Assembly: GCF_036320965.1 (NCBI RefSeq)
Contig: NC_092271.1
Span: forward strand, 15,021,096-15,085,095
Origin: Panulirus ornatus
Taxonomy: Eukaryota; Arthropoda; Malacostraca; Decapoda; Palinuridae
Length of the DNA stretch: 64,000 nucleotides
Direction of reading: 5' to 3'
The position numbers and the translations under genes were made by a program. The number at the start of each line of letters is the position of its first letter. The stretch's first letter is position 1. This document shows positions 22,987 through 34,928 of the stretch, in pieces. The notes under the pieces are model-generated. The model ran no database searches. It saw only the letters and a program-made list of their open reading frames with translations, and was not told the origin of the DNA.

Positions 22987-23086
22987 GCACTTTATTACCT
23001 GTGGTCCTGACCGGTAGACTTGGTCAGCTTCCTGAGTGCTGCAGGGAGCTCATAATGTTAGAAAGGATTTCTAGGACAGAAAATAA

Positions 23087-23088
<2 letters not shown>

Positions 23089-23180
<92 letters not shown>
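23089..23180. repeat. (AT)46 microsatellite
   Basis: Uninterrupted AT run of 92 bp, not flanked by a recognised family A or B copy, unlike most AT tracts here. Confidence 0.97.
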
Positions 23181-23183
<3 letters not shown>

Positions 23184-23739
23184 GTATCTATTGAGGGACT
23201 ATAGTGTCAAATGGAGTTCGAGATTAGCGCTGGTTGTGGTGGGTTGTGGGGATGCGTGTCGAGTTATTAGGGTGAGGGGATGTGTTGTCAACGTGGTGTT
23301 TACCGTGGGTGGGGGGGAGTCTGTGAGTAGAGAGAGGCTGGGGCGAGCTGTCTGTGTCTTCATGGAAGTTGGTTGGTGGTTACGAAGTGGCTTGTGCAGG
23401 AGGGAGCCATTGTCTTGGATATAATTGGCTGCCGGGCAGGTATCAGTAATATGGGTTCGTTGAACCCCTGATGTTATATTGCTTTGGGAAGGGTGGGTGA
23501 GCGGGTAGGTGAGACGTAGGCTAATGAAAAAAGAAAAATTGTCAGGCGAAGATGTTGAGGTTTCCTGGTGTGGGACTACCTACACCTGCCTGCGTCTCTG
23601 AGACCCTGGTTAACACCGATTTGCAGAGAACCGCAGGTGATGAAGGTGGCGCTGCAGGCTTTTAGGAACAGCGAAGAGAAACTACTACACTCTGGATCCA
23701 CAGTGACTCTTCTTGGTTCAGAGACGCTGTGGACCGTGG

Positions 23740-23741
<2 letters not shown>
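23181..23741. other. Unique sequence, no gene recognised
   Basis: G-rich unique sequence; nothing recognised. Confidence 0.45.

Positions 23742-23815
<74 letters not shown>
23742..23815. repeat. (GA)37 microsatellite
   Basis: Uninterrupted GA run, the first of two within 200 bp. Confidence 0.97.
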
Positions 23816-23818
<3 letters not shown>

Positions 23819-23858
23819 CTCTTGACTTCCTCAGCGGCGTCGGAGCTCGGCAACCAAG

Positions 23859-23861
<3 letters not shown>

Positions 23862-23930
<69 letters not shown>
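23862..23930. repeat. (GA)34 microsatellite
   Basis: Second uninterrupted GA run, separated from the first by 46 bp of unique sequence. Confidence 0.97.
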
Positions 23931-23931
<1 letters not shown>

Positions 23932-24057
23932 AGTTGGCTTTCTATTCCAGCGCCTCAGCGTAACTGTCCAATGAGGGAATGCTGATTGCATCACCATCTC
24001 ACGTCTCTCCTCAATGTAATATATGACCTGATGTTATGGGGTCTGTTCAACAAGCAC

Positions 24058-24193
24058 TGGAGGCAATGACCAAAGGTTGTGGGATGCATACAGCAACCAC
24101 CAGTGGTGATGACCTAAGGTTATGGGATGCGTACACCAAGCACCAGAGGTGGTGACCTAAGGTTATGGGATGCATACACCAAGCACCAGAGGT
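24058..24193. repeat. ~42 bp tandem repeat, three copies
   Basis: aaggttatgggatgcatacac recurs with starts about 42-43 bp apart, each followed by caagcaccagaggtg or a variant. Confidence 0.88.
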
Positions 24194-24519
24194 GAATAGC
24201 GGGCGGCGGCTGGTAGCGAGGGTAGCGGTGTTCGTTTTATCGTGTGTCTGCTGGCCAGTGGCTGCCTCCCTGCCTGTAGGGTGTTCACCGCAAGGGCCAT
24301 GTGTCACTGCTCCTCTGGACGACCGACGGGAAAGCCTGGCGAGTGGGATGGGCAGGGTAGAGGGAGGCTGACACGGCGGCTCTGATGGGCCGGGAGGTCG
24401 AGGCAAAAGTGTTTCACACGGAAGAGAAAACATTTATGTTGGGGAAAGTATGCGTTTATAAGAGAGGAGGGCAGGGTTGGTGGAGTGCCTGGGGCCGCGA
24501 ATTGACTCATCCCCCCCTG

Positions 24520-24522
<3 letters not shown>

Positions 24523-24579
<57 letters not shown>
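24523..24579. repeat. (AC)28 microsatellite
   Basis: Uninterrupted AC run of 57 bp. Confidence 0.97.
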
Positions 24580-24582
<3 letters not shown>

Positions 24583-24917
24583 CAGGGTTTTTGCCCAGGA
24601 ATGTAATCAACTCGTCCGGGGAGAGGCCGGCCAGTAATTAGGCATAATGACCTTAATTACTTCCCGCTTCTTATTTGATGGGGGGTCTATAATTGTTTCA
24701 CGGGCTGGTGCTTGCGCAGATAAGGTAATGTGGTGCTCTCGATGCTGCGTCACAATGGACGTGTGTACCAGTGGTGGTCACACAGCCGTGGACCAGGAGA
24801 GGAGAGGGAGGGAGGGTCGTCTCCCACATCACTGGCTGGCTGTTCTCTGGTTGGCCTGTTATATACTGACCTTCGCAGTATGCTGACGTGATGCCCTCTG
24901 GTTATACTATGTGTACT

Positions 24918-24998
24918 GTGCATATGAACGCGATCATAGCTTAGCGGTAGCACTCCCGCCTGCCACGTAAGGGTCCCGGGTTTGATCCTAGCTGTTGA
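24918..24998 (+). mobile_element. tRNA-like SINE head (Gly-like)
   Basis: A-box-like tagcttagcggtagc at 24937-24951 and B-box-like gggtttgatcc at 24979-24989 are spaced as in a tRNA. The segment cctgccac would present a GCC anticodon (Gly), but the anticodon stem does not pair, there is no CCA or clear terminator, and acceptor ends do not match. It is therefore more likely a SINE head than a working tRNA. The 15-mer gtgcatatgaacgcg just upstream is shared with 40979-40993 beside another tRNA-like unit, so the leader is part of the family. Confidence 0.6.
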
Positions 24999-25059
24999 TA
25001 ACCACTGCCCCTTAGTGAAACCTAACCTGCTGGAGCTACGAACAGCCTTCCACCATACC

Positions 25060-25103
25060 AACACCTCAGCCTATCAGCATGTAACTTGGAAAAGGCCTTC
25101 GAT

Positions 25104-25181
<78 letters not shown>

Positions 25182-26435
25182 TCACCATCTACAAGGTTGT
25201 GCTAAACACACAGGATCTTTTCCCCTGAAGGTTCACAGAAGCCAGTGTAACAATGATAACAAAACCAGGAATGCTTGATACACACCAGAAGAACTGATGT
25301 CTCCTTACTCTCATAGACGTTCCTGGGCGAATAGTCCACCTCAGGTTGAGATGACAGTTGGAATACAACAACCTCCTCTATAACTCGAGTCAATGCAGCT
25401 TCTAGACGGGCAAAAGGCACCATCACTACACCTGTGATTGCGGTAGGAAAAAAAAAAAAGCCATCTCCAGAGATAGCATTATATCATTAGAGGCAATATA
25501 TCAAAGCCATATTTGTTTGGGATGGACGAGCGGTCGGCCACACAACTACTGCAACTGAATATTTACGACATGTATCACAAAGGGACAACTGTGCAGTTTC
25601 CTTAACGAGCGGACTGCAGAAATCATGATCAGCTCTGCATTGTCGCCAGAATATCCTCTACTGTGTTAGAGTCCCGCAGGGCAACGTCCTCTGTTCAGTA
25701 CTCTTCATACTTTTCGCTTAAGATTCCTCCTCCTGTTAGGTCCATGAGCCCATATGGACATCAGCGCAGACGCAACCATTCAAATGGCCAAACACCTCAC
25801 TCCCAGAACCCACTTTTTGCGCCGTCAGAGGCAACCAGATTAAACAGATTCGTAAAGGATTGGAACCTGAAAACAAACATTAAATAGGATCACATTAAAT
25901 GGTGATGGAATAAGCCATTAACGTGATGGTAGAGGGAAAAACAGGATAACGCACCAGAGGAGCTGCTGAACCCTGGGGTCACTCGCTGGCATCACGAGGT
26001 TTGATGATGAATCATAACAACAGAAGAACCGCACAGGGGAAAATGCGACCCCTGACTCGTCTGACCAGACTGTGGTACCGTCCGGAGAGGCAAACAATAA
26101 TGCACCTGGTGAAAGACATGATCCCGTCTCTCCTAGCCTGTCTCTCGGTATACCTGCACACCTCGTCTCCAAATAACGCATGCTGAAACTGCAGAGGATT
26201 TGAAACACACATCTTCAACTCGACACAAACGAGATGTGCCCCTGCGTCGAAAACGCCGAAGTACAACATTGGACGACTTAACATTATAATCATTTGGCAT
26301 TAACGTAAGAGGAGCAGCACAATGAGTCGGGCTGAGAGTACAAGACATCGTCGACGTATCCGAAACCTCGACAGCAGGGCAAACATGGAACGCCCTTGGT
26401 TCCCGTAGAACTACGAAGCACTGACGTTCAAATCA
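25060..26435 (+). mobile_element. Decayed Jockey-type LINE, ORF2 remnant
   Basis: Reverse transcriptase motifs appear in order but in different frames. LEKAFDAL at 25086-25109 is RT block A. RVPQGNVLCSVLFILFA at 25668-25718 corresponds to the GxPQGSVLSPxLF block. ISADATI near 25753 is a relic of the YADD block. EANNNAPGERHD and a LQRIxNTHLxLxTNE-like stretch (26190-26240) match the C-terminal thumb region of Jockey-like elements. Numerous stops and frameshifts, and a CT microsatellite inside block A, show it is dead. Clade assignment is tentative. Confidence 0.65.
25105..25178. repeat. (CT)37 microsatellite inside RT remnant
   Basis: The CT run starts within the Ala-Leu codons of the block A motif (gat gct ctc ...), so the repeat grew or inserted inside former coding sequence. 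Confidence 0.95.
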
Positions 26436-26603
26436 TTCATCGATGTACACAAACTCCGGTAGTTTGCTTAACTCGGCAAATTTCTATTCCAAACCAACAA
26501 GCAACAACGTCGCCAAATGCAACACACACTTTAGTCTGCTGGCGGTACATTTAAATGATGCCCCAGCAGGAAGCATTTCGCTGACCATGTATATTGCTAA
26601 ATA

Positions 26604-26935
26604 CAGTCAGTGCAACTCTGCCCCTGTTAATATCTTCCTCAGTGTGTAACATGTCATCCAGTCAGTGCAACTCTGACCCTGTTAATATCTTCCTCAGTGT
26701 GTAACATGTCATCCAGTCAGTGCAACTCTGACCCTGTTAATATCTTCCTCAGTGTGTAACATGTCATCCAGTCAGAGCAACTCTGACCCTGTTAATATCT
26801 TCCTCAGTGTGTAACATGTCATCCAGTCAGAGCAACTCTGACCCTTTTAATATTTTCCTCAGTGTGTAACATGTCATCCAGTCAGAGCAACTCTGACCCT
26901 TTTAATATTTTCCTCAATATGTAACATGTCATTTA
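26604..26935. repeat. 55 bp tandem repeat, six copies
   Basis: cagtcagtgcaactctgacc starts at 26604, 26659, 26714, 26769, 26824 and 26879, exactly 55 bp apart, with progressive changes (cagtcagag, cttttaatattttcctc) toward the 3' side. It follows directly on the LINE remnant. Confidence 0.95.
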
Positions 26936-27069
26936 GTCGCTGGGGGCCCCCAGTCCCTGGACCTTTTGTGCACTCTGTGTCCTCATCTGCGCCACCGCCC
27001 ACACGATGGGTAAGAGTGCACAGTGAATTCCCTGCTCCGTGGCAAAGATCGCTTCCGTCAAGCACCCTA

Positions 27070-27300
27070 TGAAAAAGAGAAGATTGAGGTGGAGGGATGG
27101 AGAGAAGGAGGCTTTAGGTTATCGTTCTTGAAACATTCAGGAAGGTAGAAGGCGTGCATGGGATAGCATGAATGTGATTGATGTGGAACTCGGGGGGCGA
27201 CGTTCTGTCAGTCGACTGAACCTTGGCATATCAAGGTGTCATGGTGAACCGTTACATGGTTTGTGAGGCTTGGCTGTGTAATAGATAGTCTGTGACTTCA
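27070..27300 (+). mobile_element. Diverged LINE 3' end (C-terminus plus UTR)
   Basis: Translation gives RWRDGEKEA, a RRRAWDSMNVIDVE-like stretch and RSVSRLNLG, colinear with the RWKDGVKKI / RRARNRVNWIDVV / AVSGLNQG end of the LINE at 60433-60831. The nucleotide similarity continues through gacgttctgtcagtcgactg. It is a diverged relative of family A, followed by a (TTA)n tract that may be its tail. Confidence 0.55.
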
Positions 27301-27313
27301 AGTATATTATACG

Positions 27314-27400
<87 letters not shown>

Positions 27401-27413
27401 CATTATTATTATT
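27314..27413. repeat. (TTA)n trinucleotide microsatellite, imperfect
   Basis: About 33 TTA units with a few single-base interruptions (gta, tca). It lies just 3' of a LINE end, as does the (TTA)n beside the LINE at 39640. Confidence 0.93.

Positions 27414-28408
<995 letters not shown>

Positions 28409-28444
<36 letters not shown>
28409..28444. repeat. (AT)18 microsatellite
   Basis: Pure AT run at the 3' tail side of a family B copy. Confidence 0.95.
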
Positions 28445-28446
<2 letters not shown>

Positions 28447-28687
28447 TTTCTTTCTTTCAAACTATTCGCCATTTCCCGCGTTAGCGAGGTAGCGTTAAGA
28501 ACAAAAAACTGGGCCTTTTAGGGAATGTCCTCACCTGGCCGCCTTCTCTGTTCCTTCTTTTGGAAAAATTAAAAAAAAAAATAATGAGAGGGGAGGATTT
28601 CCAGCCCCCCGCTCCCTCCCCTTTTAGTCGCCCTCTACGACACGCAGGGAATACGTGGGAAGTATTCTTTCTCCCCTATCCCCAGGG

Positions 28688-28690
<3 letters not shown>
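28447..28690 (-). mobile_element. Family B repeat, full-length copy
   Basis: Complete from ttctttctttcaaactattc to cccctatccccagggataat, about 245 bp, with AT tracts on both sides. Best preserved of the copies together with 39320-39546. Confidence 0.9.

Positions 28691-28745
<55 letters not shown>
28690..28745. repeat. (AT)n tract joining family B and family A copies
   Basis: AT run between the 5' end of one minus-oriented repeat and the tail of the next. Confidence 0.93.
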
Positions 28746-28975
28746 TTTTTTTTCTTTTCTTTTTTTTTCATTTTGCTTTGTCGCTGTCTCCCGCGTTTGC
28801 GAGGTAGCGCAAGGAAACAGACGAAAGAAATGGCCCAACCCACCCCCATACACATGTATATACATACACGTCCACACACGCAAATATACATACCTATACA
28901 TCTCAATGTACATATATATATATATATACACACACAGACACATACATATATACACATGTACATAATTCATACTGT
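28746..28975 (-). mobile_element. Family A: LINE 3' tail, 5'-truncated
   Basis: On the minus strand it ends gcgctacctcgcaaacgcgg, gagacagcgacaaagc and an A-rich tail. It includes the UTR words gggtgggttgggccattt and tgtatatacatgtgtatgg. This matches the UTR of the RT-bearing copies at 39640-40977 and 60433-60831, so it is a truncated LINE copy or a SINE made from that tail. Confidence 0.82.
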
Positions 28976-29009
28976 CTGCCTTTATTATATTATAATATAT
29001 TTATATTTA

Positions 29010-29121
<112 letters not shown>

Positions 29122-29154
29122 AAAGAGAGAAATAACTTTCTTCCTGTCACACGT

Positions 29155-29343
29155 GGTTGCCGTTTCCCGCGTGAGCGAGTTAGCGTCAGAGCTTTAAAAA
29201 TCCTCCCAGGGCTCCTTCCTCAGTTCCTTCTTTTGGAAATTGATCAAGAAGGGGAAGATTTTCAGGGCGTGGAGGGCCCCGCTCCCATTTCAGTCGCCTT
29301 TTACGACACGCAGGAGGTGCCTGTTAATCTGTCCCCAGGGATA

Positions 29344-29344
<1 letters not shown>
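29155..29344 (-). mobile_element. Family B repeat, diverged subfamily
   Basis: Shares cgtttcccgcgtgagcgag, ttccttcttttggaaatt and ttttacgacacgcagg with family B but has a different middle and gcctgttaatctgtccccag instead of the usual 5' block. Inverted with respect to the next copy. Confidence 0.75.

Positions 29345-29425
<81 letters not shown>
29345..29425. repeat. (AT)40 microsatellite between inverted copies
   Basis: Pure AT tract forming the loop between family B copies at 29155-29344 and 29426-29659. Confidence 0.96.
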
Positions 29426-29427
<2 letters not shown>

Positions 29428-29658
29428 TCCCTGGATATAGGTGAGAAAGAATATTCCCACGTATTCCCTGGGTGTCGTGAAAGGCGACTAAAAGGGGAGG
29501 GAGCTGGGGGCTGGAAATCCTCCCCTCCAGTTTTTACTTTTCCAAGGGAAGCAACAGAGAAGGTGGCCAAGTGAGGATTTTCCTTCTAAGGATCAGTGTC
29601 CTCTGTTCTTAACGCTACCTCGCTAACGTGGGAAATGGTGAATATGTATGAAAAAAAA

Positions 29659-29659
<1 letters not shown>
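29426..29659 (+). mobile_element. Family B repeat, nearly full-length
   Basis: From atccctggatataggtgaga to the tail gctacctcgctaacgtggg, then a short A-run and AT tract. Minor changes (tgggtgtcgtgaaaggcg) mark an older copy. Confidence 0.87.
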
Positions 29660-29731
<72 letters not shown>

Positions 29732-29755
29732 TATATATATATATAGGTATATATA
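29660..29755. repeat. (AT)n microsatellite with ggtatat interruptions
   Basis: About 70 bp of AT followed by ataggtatat units. Confidence 0.94.
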
Positions 29756-29933
29756 CCTTACTTTCCTCTATGTATGTATGTATCCCGGCTCACCCAAGGT
29801 CCCCATTTAATGACCATATCCAAAAGGGAGGATGAAATGCTGGATTAGCTAGGAGCCGGTAGCCCAGTCTGTGACTTGAATCTGGGCCCATGAGATTCAT
29901 GGGTCGAATTGCTTACCACACCTCTGTGGAGGC

Positions 29934-29934
<1 letters not shown>

Positions 29935-29973
<39 letters not shown>
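29935..29973. repeat. (TG)19 microsatellite
   Basis: Uninterrupted TG run. Confidence 0.96.
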
Positions 29974-29974
<1 letters not shown>

Positions 29975-30246
29975 GGGCCAGGAGGGCTGCACATGGCCTC
30001 CAGTCTGGTTACTGGTCACCAGGATGAGTCGGAGGAAGGACCTGGGGTTTGGAGGACCTGCCTGGGACGTCACTCAAATTCAGTCTTTTGCATAATCCAA
30101 GGTCGTGAGGCCGGCCCTACCCCGGTGGCTGTGGCTGGAGACGACACTACACCCGCCGACCCTCGGGGAAATGAAATCTGTTGCGCGGGGTTTGCTTTTA
30201 AGTTTATTATTCCTATGTTTATATAGAGTGACACATTGCTGTGTAG

Positions 30247-30248
<2 letters not shown>

Positions 30249-30318
<70 letters not shown>
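30249..30318. repeat. (AC)35 microsatellite
   Basis: Uninterrupted AC run of 70 bp. Confidence 0.97.
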
Positions 30319-30320
<2 letters not shown>

Positions 30321-30721
30321 TGACGTAGAGAGTAAATAATGAAGGGATGGTTGAGGCTGGGGAATATGAGCAGTGGGAGGATGAGACTGGTTAGATCAGT
30401 GATGACTGTTGCACGACGACGATGAACAGGCTCTAGACCGACCCTGCCTGCCTGCTACAGCTGGTGCTCTGGGCGGGGCGGCCAGTTCCTGCCATAACTG
30501 GTCTGCTGCCCCACAGCTGAGACGCTTCGTCACCCTGCGTTATAATGCACATGCTCCTGCCCAGCTCGCTCTAGGGCGCTGACCCACCCTCCTCCCTCCC
30601 AGCCAGCCACAGCCGAGCTCCGGGCCATCTCTCTGATCTCCATTATAGTGTGGTGAGAGACAATGTGTAGTGACCGTATGGTGTAGTGTGGTAGTGTGGT
30701 GTAGCGACTGTGTGGTGAGGT

Positions 30722-30949
30722 GTGGTTGCAGCGTCTCGTAGCGACTTTGTGAAGTGTGATGTAGCGACTGTGTGGTGAACTGTGGTGTAATGAGCATACG
30801 AGACGAAGTTTGATATAGTTACTGTGTGTGATGGTGTGGTTGCAGCGTCTCGTAGCGACTTTGTGAAGTGTGATGTAGCGACTGTGTGGTAAACTGTGGT
30901 GTAATGAGCATACGAGACGAAGTTTGATATAGTTACTGTGTGTGATGGC
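30722..30949. repeat. 114 bp tandem duplication
   Basis: gtggttgcagcgtctcgtag begins at 30722 and again at 30836, and the following ~110 bp are nearly identical. Irregular GTGTGGTGTAGCGACTGTG-type words extend the repetition to about 30660-31000. Confidence 0.92.
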
Positions 30950-30989
30950 TTGTGGTGTGGTGGCTGTGTGTGACGTGTTGAGAAGTGTG

Positions 30990-32316
30990 ATTTGATGAAG
31001 TATTGGGTGTGGTGCAGTGAAGTCAGGTGTGTTGACTTGACAAGTTAGGAAGTGCTATGTTAGATTACTAACCCTTAGAACTGGATGAGTTTAGGAAGTC
31101 AGACCATTAGTATTCATATCATCATTCGTCCTGTTATTAAACCAGTGATGGTGTTGTCAGAATATGAAGCACTTAACATCTCAGTGGCATATGAAGCGGG
31201 TGACCAGTTGGCTTATCATGTTGGTCAGGCAAGAAGGAGGGCAGCTCGCGCCGGGGCAGGTGTCACCAGCCCTGGACCTTCATATCTTGTCACATAATGT
31301 ACGTCGAGTGACCCTGGCCGCCGGGAGATGCTCTGGTTTGTGGAGTGTGTGTTGAGAGCCGGTACCCGAGCTGTCAACTTGCACCAGCAAGGCTCATGAT
31401 CTGTTGTTTTTCTACGGACGAAATTCTAGTCAGGTGAGGTACTGACGTACTGCATTTCCCCGCGGTTATGGGTCTAAACCTGCTAGTTTGAGATGTTACG
31501 CTACGCGCGTTTAGATTTTCATACACTTTTTCCCTCCGTCTTATTATTATATAAATGTTGGGACCCAAGTTCAACTCAAGTTTGATTTGAGTGTCCAGAG
31601 AGGTACTTGATGGTAGCTGACGGGTGGCTAATGTCTGCAGGTGGGGCTCTGTGATGATGTCCACACACCGGCTTGATCTGCCTCTCTACCACACCGGGCT
31701 GATCCTCGCGCTCCAAGGAGGCGACAGAGATAAGCCAAAGGCAGAGCGTGTGTACCATTCAGTAGAAACGACTGAACAACTGGGGCGGTCTGCTTTCACC
31801 GTGGCTGAAGGAAAGGTCACACGGAGGCATTAGCGCCCGAGCTGTATACACACGTTGAATACCTGGTGCATTGACGGACCACCTTATTATGACAAGATTT
31901 AGGTGACTGGCCCGTAATTCTCTCGCCAGAGTGAATGCATGACTCCGTACAGTGACTGCCATCAATACCAGGTTCTTTCAAGACTGACGTCACGGAGCAT
32001 CGATGAAGGCTGGCGGTTGGTTCCTACGGACAGAGACGCATGGGGTGCACGTGAGAGCCACAGGCGATAGATGGTGGGGTGTGCACGGCAGACGATACCT
32101 GACTTACGATGTGTCACATCCAGAACTATATATAACTATCAACAAGCACCGCTGAGCCGCCGTTGTGAGTGCGCCCCCATTGTTGGTACGGGTTTTACAT
32201 CTCCGTCAGGCTATTCTGTAGGTGGTGTCAAGCACAGACACTTGCTGCACTGAGGAGAGACGTGCCCGTTTCCCGCCCAGGCGTAAACCGCAGTACACCT
32301 TAGAGATACGATTACG
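30990..32316. other. Unique sequence, no gene recognised
   Basis: About 1.3 kb without tandem structure or recognised coding motif. Confidence 0.45.
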
Positions 32317-33032
32317 CTAAACATAGATACCAGTGGGATACACAGTTTTTTTGTGGACTAGATTTCCCCCCCAGCCATTCGTTCTGTTCACACTGCAACG
32401 AGAACCATCGTCCCAGCTCAGCGATTCTAGTGTAAACAAACAGTTCGCCATGATGGAGCCTGGACAATTATTACTGACTACTGCCACATTAAACTGCCTG
32501 AGTACAGTGTACAGGCAGTGGAAAAAGAAGAAAACGTAAAGGCTTTGGGTGAAACATTGGCTACAGAACAAATCCAGATATCTATTGTGTTCTCTGCTGC
32601 TGCTTCCTCCTGAATGTCTTGTTTTCGTTCGAGGGTCAGCTGAGGGTCTGAACTTGATGTCTTTCTGGATATTTACCTTGACAGAAATGTTTTACATTGA
32701 AAATACATATTTATACCTATTTAAAAAAAACGATTTTTATAATTCATTATTAGAAATAGGTATTATAGCGGATATGGATAAGAATGATAATATAGTGTCT
32801 ACACAGTTACAGTTTGTGTACGATGAGTGACCAAGAGATAATCCGTTTCGCTGGGCAGTTTAATGTGGCAGTAGTCAGCAGGAATTGTTCTGGCTCCATG
32901 ACGGCGGACTGTTTGTTTACACGAGAATCGCTGGGCTGGGACGATGGTTCTCGTTGCAATGTGAACAGAACGGATGGCTGGGGGGAATCCAACCCACAGA
33001 AAACTGTGTATCCCATTGGTATCTGTGTTTAG
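32317..33032. mobile_element. MITE-like element with ~180 bp terminal inverted repeats
   Basis: The left arm 32317-32498 starts ctaaacatagataccagtgg; the reverse complement of the right arm 32854-33032 starts ctaaacacagataccaatgg. The arms remain colinear through ttctgttcacattgcaacga, ccatcgtcccagc, gtgtaaacaaacagt and gccacattaaactgcc, with roughly 10-15% differences by eye. The ~355 bp centre shows no transposase. Similarity may extend a few bases outward (ttac.ctaaac), so termini and target-site duplication are uncertain. Superfamily not assigned. Confidence 0.82.
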
Positions 33033-33099
33033 TGTAAATGTACCTTTATCCTTCAGGTTGCACCTCAGTCCACAGACTCTTGCCTTTCCCTTCACTTTA

Positions 33100-33640
33100 T
33101 GGGCAGAAGGAGGCCAGGAGTGGTGACCTTGGGCAGGAGGAAGCCATGAGTGGTGACCCTGGGCAGGAGGAGGCCGGAAGTGGTGACCCTGGGCAGGAGG
33201 AGACCAGGAGTGGTGACCCTGGCCAGAAGGAGCCTAGGAGTGGTGACCCAGGGCAGGAGGAGGCCAGGAGTGGTGACCCAGGGCAGGAGGATGCCAGGAG
33301 TGGTGACCATGGGCAGGAGGAGGCCAGAAGTGGTGACCCAGGGCAGGAGGAGGCCAGGAGTGGTGACCCTGGGCAGAAGGAGACCAGGGGTGGTGACCCT
33401 GGGCAGAAGGTGGTCAGGAGTGGTGACCCTTGGCAGTAGGAGGCAGGAGTGGTGACCCTGGGCAGGAGACCAGGGGTGGTGACCCTGGGCAGGAGGAGGC
33501 CAGAAGTGGTGACCCAGGGCAGTAGGAGGCCAGGAGTGGTGACCCTAGGCAGGAGACCAGGAGTGGTGACTCTTAGCAGAGGAGACCAGGAGTGGAGACC
33601 GTAGGCAGTAGGAGGCCAGTAGGGGTGACCCTGGGAGGGC
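33100..33640. repeat. 30 bp minisatellite, ~18 copies
   Basis: The unit is ggagtggtgaccctgggcag plus gaggaggcca. Early copies are regular and the last few are shortened or diverged. 30 is divisible by three, so open frames on both strands are artefacts. Confidence 0.94.
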
Positions 33641-34192
33641 GGCGGCTGCCAACGTGATAAAGTCTCACTCAGTGTGAGCATCACTTTGTATCTGTGTGAG
33701 GGAGGGAGGGAGAGGGTGCTGGTGATGCCCTCACCACAGTCCCAGCAACTGTTGCTGCCCCTCCCACCTCTCGCCTTTCTGTAATTACCGGCGGGTCAGC
33801 AACAAGAGAGAACGTCTCACTCTCCTGCAGATTAATGGGTACTTTCTGAGGATCCTCTCGTATCGCACATTCCCTCATCATGGGAAGCGGAGCAAGTGTG
33901 ATCTGAGTTTTCCTGTTGTAGTGTCGGGATGCATGAAACGTTTCCTCTGGTTCAACGTTTCGTTACGTTTCTTGTGACACTTGAGTGATGTACGGTAATG
34001 TAAGGGTTGTCCCGTGCCGCTCTGGGGAATATAATGTATTTCCCGGCAGTGGCGCAGCAGTGCTGGGCGAGCGCCAGTGATAAATGTTGGCCTGTCCCAC
34101 CTCACACTGGCCTGTTGTTGGCCAGTTGGTGGTGTAATTTGTAGACGGCTAGGTTTGGTGGAGGTACATGCCTATCTGCGGGTGCTTAGGAC

Positions 34193-34195
<3 letters not shown>
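33641..34195. other. Unique sequence, no gene recognised
   Basis: Unique DNA between the 30 bp array and a GA tract; nothing recognised. Confidence 0.45.

Positions 34196-34269
<74 letters not shown>
34196..34269. repeat. (GA)37 microsatellite
   Basis: Uninterrupted 74 bp GA run. Confidence 0.97.
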
Positions 34270-34270
<1 letters not shown>

Positions 34271-34801
34271 GATGGTGATGGAGGATGGGGGTTGAGGAGA
34301 GGGAGGTGAGGCTGGGGGCTGTGTGTGTGTGTAATGATGATGGAAGTGTGGCTGTGCAGGAGGAGGAGGAGCGAGGAGTGGCGGGCGGGTGGGTGGGGAG
34401 GAGGAGTCACCGTGGCAGGACCTCGCTGGCCTCTTGGCTCTTGCCCTCCGGTTGCATGATTCACACACACTGACGATCCCCTTAACTGGAACTTGAAACA
34501 TTACTCAGGTGATGGAAATATAGATGGTTGATGGCCTTCCTGAATCGATTCTTTGATGCTCATGACCATTCTGCCAAGGGGATGCGTCCCTCCCGCCGAA
34601 CCACGTCAGAACACTGTCTCAACAGTGTGAAAAAACATAGAGCCTTTTAAGGATAGGCCTCAACTAGCCCTGCAAGAAATGGCACAACGCCTTACTGTTA
34701 GTAACAAGATACATGAAATTCTAAGACTGCTTCCACTGTTTGCATCTCGTCGGTAAAACTTACCATATGAAAGACACGTTAGCATACGTTATGAACTAAG
34801 T
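34270..34801. other. Unique sequence, no gene recognised
   Basis: G-rich stretch to about 34440, then mixed sequence up to the family C copy. Confidence 0.4.
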
Positions 34802-34920
34802 TTGTAACAGTTTATATAATGGATAGCAGCCCACTGGGGTTCTGACTAAAAACCTTTGTGACCTCTGTAATCCTTTGCGCTACCGCCCGCAGGATAAGCA
34901 TGGGGTGCACGATTAAATAC
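34802..34920 (-). mobile_element. Family C short repeat, good copy
   Basis: The minus strand reads gtgcaccccatgcttatcct, gcgggcggtagcgcaaagg, attacagaggtcacaaaggt and ends ccattatataaactgttaca. About 119 bp, colinear with 47050-47165. No coding potential. Confidence 0.75.
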
Positions 34921-34928
34921 TAGGCATC

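Noticed and set aside
24931..24998. Functional tRNA-Gly gene
   Set aside because: Stem pairing fails and related tRNA-like sequences with the same leader occur at 40979-41141, so a SINE is more likely.
29840..29930. tRNA-like sequence on the minus strand
   Set aside because: The words gtggtaagcaat and cagattcaagtc resemble A and B boxes, but the stems do not form and there is no related copy.
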